Of a DNA stretch of 64,000 nt, positions 61,232-64,000 are shown piece after piece. Below the pieces are notes generated by a model. That model saw only the letters and a program-made list of their open reading frames with translations. It had not been told where the DNA came from and made no database searches. Positions within the stretch are counted from its first letter, which is position 1. The number at the start of each line of letters is the position of its first letter. The stretch comes from CAVTYH01 sp963738835 (GTDB taxonomy: Bacteria; Planctomycetota; Planctomycetia; Pirellulales; JADZDJ01): NCBI GenBank assembly GCA_963738835.1, contig CAVTYH010000001.1, positions 1,617,263 through 1,681,262 of the forward strand. Direction: 5' to 3'. A program made the position numbers and the translations under genes.

Positions 61232-62539
61232 ATGCGTTGGTTTGCAGGCGCCATATTGCTCTTGGCAATCGCCCTTACTTTTGGGTTCAGCCTTTTGGCT
61301 TACGCCATGTATGCGCTGCTGGCCGTCATGATCGTCAGCCGAATCATCAGCCGCGTGTGGATTGAAAACCTGTCGGCCGAGCGTGAATGCAACCGGCTTT
61401 CGGCCAATGTCGGCGATCGAATTGCGGTGGTCATACAAATTCGCAACCGTGGCGTTCTGCCCATCGCTTGGCTGCTGCTGGAAGATCTGTTGCCGATGGC
61501 GGCTTTGATTTACAAACCGCCGAGCCTCGGTGTTCAAGGCCGGCGCTTGCAACTGACAATGCTGGGTAGCCGCGGAAAAAGCTCGCTCTTTTATCAAATC
61601 GTTTGCAATCGCCGTGGCTATCATCAGATCGGTCCATTGGTATTGGAGACGGGTGATGTATTTGGCTTGCACCGGCGTTATAGGGTGGCGACCGACCCGC
61701 ATTTTTTGCTCGTCTATCCACAGGTGGTGCCGCTTTCTGGTTATGACATCGCCTCGCGGCGGCCGATCGGCGAAATCCGGCTGCAACATCGGCTCTACGA
61801 AGATCCAACTCGCATCGCCGGCGTGCGGCAGTACGAAGCCGGCGATCCGCTGAATCGGGTTCATTGGCGAGCCACCGCTCGCACTGGCCTCTTGCACAGC
61901 AAGGTTTACGAGGCCTCGACGATCGCCGGCGCTACGTTGCTGTTGGATTTTCACAAATCTTCGTATGACGCGAAGCATGAGCCGTATCGCTCGGAATTGG
62001 CGATTACCGCGGCGGCCTCGCTGGCCAATGCCGTATATGAAATGGGCCAGCAAATCGGCTTTGTGAGCAACGGCCGTGATGCTGCCGATCGAATTCGCCA
62101 GGAAGGCTGGACCCACGATCTGCAAACTCGCGACGCTGCCCGAAAAGCTGCCGGAATGCTGGAGGCCAGCGACCGCTTGCAGCCGCTGGTAATTCCCACT
62201 CGCCGCGGACCAGAGCAACTGCTGCAAATCATGCAGACGCTAGCTCGCGCCGAACTGAGCGATGGCCTGGATTTTGGCGGGCTGGTGTCGGAAACTATCA
62301 GCCGCTTGCCGCGCGATGCCACGGTGGTCGCCATTTTGCCCACGGCCAGCCCGACATCGCTCGTCGCCTTGCAGATGCTCCATCGGCGCGGCTTTGCCGT
62401 CAGCGCGATCCTCAACTTTTACGACGACTGGGAATTCGGAACCGCCGCCGCCGTGCTCACCGCCAGCGGCATCAGTTCCCATCATTTGAAGGACGAAGCT
62501 TCCGTCAGCAGCATCTGCCAACAGTTTGCGTTACGATGA
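61232..62539 (+). CDS. DUF58 membrane protein, second copy
   Basis: The protein has 435 residues. Two N-terminal membrane segments (residues 4-40) are followed by a beta domain ('VVIQIRNRGVLPIAWLLLED') and the DUF58 block 'GVRQYEAGDPLNRVHWRATARTG'. This is the long membrane-bound form, unlike the short soluble DUF58 in the other cluster. It lies 27 bases after MoxR and is co-transcribed. The frame is intact. Confidence 0.9.
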   Translation: MRWFAGAILLLAIALTFGFSLLAYAMYALLAVMIVSRIISRVWIENLSAERECNRLSANVGDRIAVVIQIRNRGVLPIAWLLLEDLLPMAALIYKPPSLGVQGRRLQLTMLGSRGKSSLFYQIVCNRRGYHQIGPLVLETGDVFGLHRRYRVATDPHFLLVYPQVVPLSGYDIASRRPIGEIRLQHRLYEDPTRIAGVRQYEAGDPLNRVHWRATARTGLLHSKVYEASTIAGATLLLDFHKSSYDAKHEPYRSELAITAAASLANAVYEMGQQIGFVSNGRDAADRIRQEGWTHDLQTRDAARKAAGMLEASDRLQPLVIPTRRGPEQLLQIMQTLARAELSDGLDFGGLVSETISRLPRDATVVAILPTASPTSLVALQMLHRRGFAVSAILNFYDDWEFGTAAAVLTASGISSHHLKDEASVSSICQQFALR

Positions 62540-62660
62540 AGGGAGAAATCCGAAATTCAAAACTCGAATGACGAAACATTCGGCTGGCATCTGAACTTTG
62601 GAATTTGGAGCTTGGAATTTCATTCGTCATTCAAATTTCGCCATTCGTCATTTGCACGAT

Positions 62661-64000
62661 ATGTCTCGTCCTCGACCAACACTGTTCGATTACATGGTAG
62701 TCGCCGTCAATCCGGCGCTGATCATGGTGCTTGTCGGCAGCCTGGTTTACTTCTTGCTGGAGATGTTTTACCAGGGACAATATCCACAGCGGCTGCATTT
62801 TTGTTTAACCATGTTCGTGTTCGGCGCGGTGCTGATTGCTCGCATTTCGATGGAAGAAGGCTGGGAACGGGCCGCGCCCTTCGGCGCCGCGTTGGCACTG
62901 GTTGTGGCCCTGGCTCTTAACAAATTCGTGACGTATACAAGCGGCGTGACGGAAGGAATTGGCTGGATCATCAATCTAAGCCTGATGGCCATCACTTGGT
63001 GGTGCGCCGATCGGTTGACTTGGGATTGCACATTGGTCGACGAAAGTCAGGATGCTTCCGGCGAAGGCTTGCTGCAAACGGTAGGCATCGATCGGCAGGC
63101 GGACGCTGAAGAACAACAACCGGCATCGGCAGAACCCTCTCCTCGGGGAGAGGGAGAAAAACTGGATGACGACGATCTCGGCTGGGCCGTCAAACCGGGC
63201 CCAAAAGACGGCGGCCAATCGTGGTGGCAACGGTTGTCAATCGCCGTCGCCGGCCACATTCGCCCGGCGTGTGGGTCGTCTATTTTTCACTGGCCGCGCT
63301 GCCAATTTTGGCTTCGGTCAGACGCTCATTCCCGAATCGAACACCGCCAGCCGGCGGTATGCGTTTCTGCTGCTGTGCGTTATCTGTCAAGCACTCTCGG
63401 GCTGTTGCTCACGACCAGCTTCCTCGGCTTGCGGCGTTATTTGCGGCAGCGGCGGATTGAAATGCCGCTGACGATGGCAAACACCTGGCTGGCGATCGGC
63501 GGCGTGCTCATTGTGAGTTTGCTCTTCCTCACCGCCGTCCTGCCGCGTCCCAACGCCGAGTATGCCATTTCCGAGTTGCCGCTGGCGGTGAACTCGACCG
63601 ACCAAACAGCCTCGCAACATTCTGCTGGCGAGGAAGGCACAAAAGACGAACAAGCGGACACTGGCGGCGGAAAATCGAACGATGGCAAGACCAACACCGC
63701 CAACTCTGCCGACGGCAAGATCGAAGGCGAAAACGGAAAAGGTGGCGAATCAAACAAACCGAATTCCAAAGGGGGTGAAGGATCGAGCAGCAAAGATGCC
63801 AAAGCCGGCGCTTCGCAAAAAGATTCGGGCAATCAATCTCAAAAAGGCCAAGACCGTGATTCGAGCAGCAGCAATTCGTCGAAACTCCCCAGCCGATTCC
63901 GGCCAGAATTCATCTCCTCCGTCCGACGCTTCTTCGTCCCCCTCGCCTCCCGACTTGAGTGTTGTCACCAAAACAATGATGTCGCTGGGCAAATGGATTT
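62661..64000 (+). CDS. multi-pass membrane protein of the MoxR-DUF58 operon, partial, frameshifted
   Basis: ATG 62661 ('MSRPRPTLFDYMVV') opens a frame that runs to the window end without a stop. At least four membrane segments occur in the first 115 residues. Between 63265 and 63390 the expected membrane sequence moves through other frames ('GVWVVYFSLAALPI', 'FGFGQTLIPESNTAS') and returns at 'LSSTLGLLLTTSFLGLRRYLRQ'. A further shift near 63895 is likely. A long Ser/Gly/Lys-rich acidic linker follows from 63600. In MoxR-DUF58 operons this place often holds a membrane transglutaminase; no Cys-His-Asp core is seen before the window ends. Confidence 0.6.
   Translation, partial: MSRPRPTLFDYMVVAVNPALIMVLVGSLVYFLLEMFYQGQYPQRLHFCLTMFVFGAVLIARISMEEGWERAAPFGAALALVVALALNKFVTYTSGVTEGIGWIINLSLMAITWWCADRLTWDCTLVDESQDASGEGLLQTVGIDRQADAEEQQPASAEPSPRGEGEKLDDDDLGWAVKPGPKDGGQSWWQRLSIAVAGHIRPACGSSIFHWPRCQFWLRSDAHSRIEHRQPAVCVSAAVRYLSSTLGLLLTTSFLGLRRYLRQRRIEMPLTMANTWLAIGGVLIVSLLFLTAVLPRPNAEYAISELPLAVNSTDQTASQHSAGEEGTKDEQADTGGGKSNDGKTNTANSADGKIEGENGKGGESNKPNSKGGEGSSSKDAKAGASQKDSGNQSQKGQDRDSSSSNSSKLPSRFRPEFISSVRRFFVPLASRLECCHQNNDVAGQMD
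63135..63154. repeat. short palindrome inside a coding region
   Basis: ccctctcc-tc-ggggagaggg. In the gene's frame it encodes 'EPSPRGEGEK', the read-through phrase of this repeat family, and keeps the frame open. Confidence 0.6.

Noticed and set aside
1..64000. CRISPR array, tRNA, rRNA, prophage or integrase
   Set aside because: No regularly spaced short repeats, no tRNA-like T-loop text in a cloverleaf context, and no phage structural or integrase motifs were found by eye.

Overview
The window looks like chromosome from a Planctomycetota bacterium, probably of the Pirellulales type. The evidence is a planctomycete-specific cytochrome (PSD1/DUF1549/DUF1553) followed by a DUF1501 protein, several proteins opening with the planctomycete membrane motif of the type 'FTIRDLLWL', a giant surface protein whose start carries 'LEQLELRLPLAAD', and a long MoxR/DUF58/BatA/vWA cluster. 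No rRNA, tRNA, CRISPR array or phage genes were recognised.

Layout. 1-669 is non-coding and repeat-rich. 670-4118 (minus) holds membrane or hypothetical proteins and a REP-associated transposase (RAYT) flanked by three ~90 bp GTAG-type inverted repeat pairs. 4304-12292 is a carbohydrate and planctomycete block: a sialate O-acetylesterase divergent from an alpha-galactosidase-like enzyme, then the cytochrome and DUF1501 pair. 12654-19195 is an efflux operon (outer-membrane lipoprotein, MarR regulator, membrane-fusion protein, MacB-type ABC transporter). 19207-33651 holds an exported Gfo/Idh/MocA oxidoreductase, an M13 metallopeptidase, a beta-propeller phosphoesterase and a ~7.7 kb lamin-tail/CotH/dockerin surface protein.

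33648-50410 is one long minus-strand cluster. In transcription order it encodes a MoxR ATPase, a small exported protein, DUF58, BatA, a vWA/GATase-like membrane protein, a large coiled-coil protein, two exported alpha-helical proteins, a squalene-cyclase-fold protein and a ricin-like/TlpA fusion. Start/stop overlaps (GTGA and ATGA) tie DUF58, BatA and the vWA protein together. A second MoxR-DUF58-membrane protein set starts at 60239 on the other strand and runs off the window. Both probably build envelope or surface complexes with chaperone and metal-binding functions, but that is inference.

51269-57171 is the accessory stretch. It holds small Cys-rich genes, a compact AT-richer operon with two different trypsin-like proteases, a bidirectional terminator hairpin, a damaged exported gene cut off by an IS630-type element, and about 800 bp packed with palindromes. 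57172-59762 is a GH95-like glycosidase.

Caveat: about twenty or more genes or gene segments are broken by single-base shifts while the protein continues in another frame. Many shifts sit at short homopolymers and they cluster between 41.5 and 48.8 kb. I read these as consensus sequencing errors, so I annotate the reconstructed genes across the breaks and say where each break lies.
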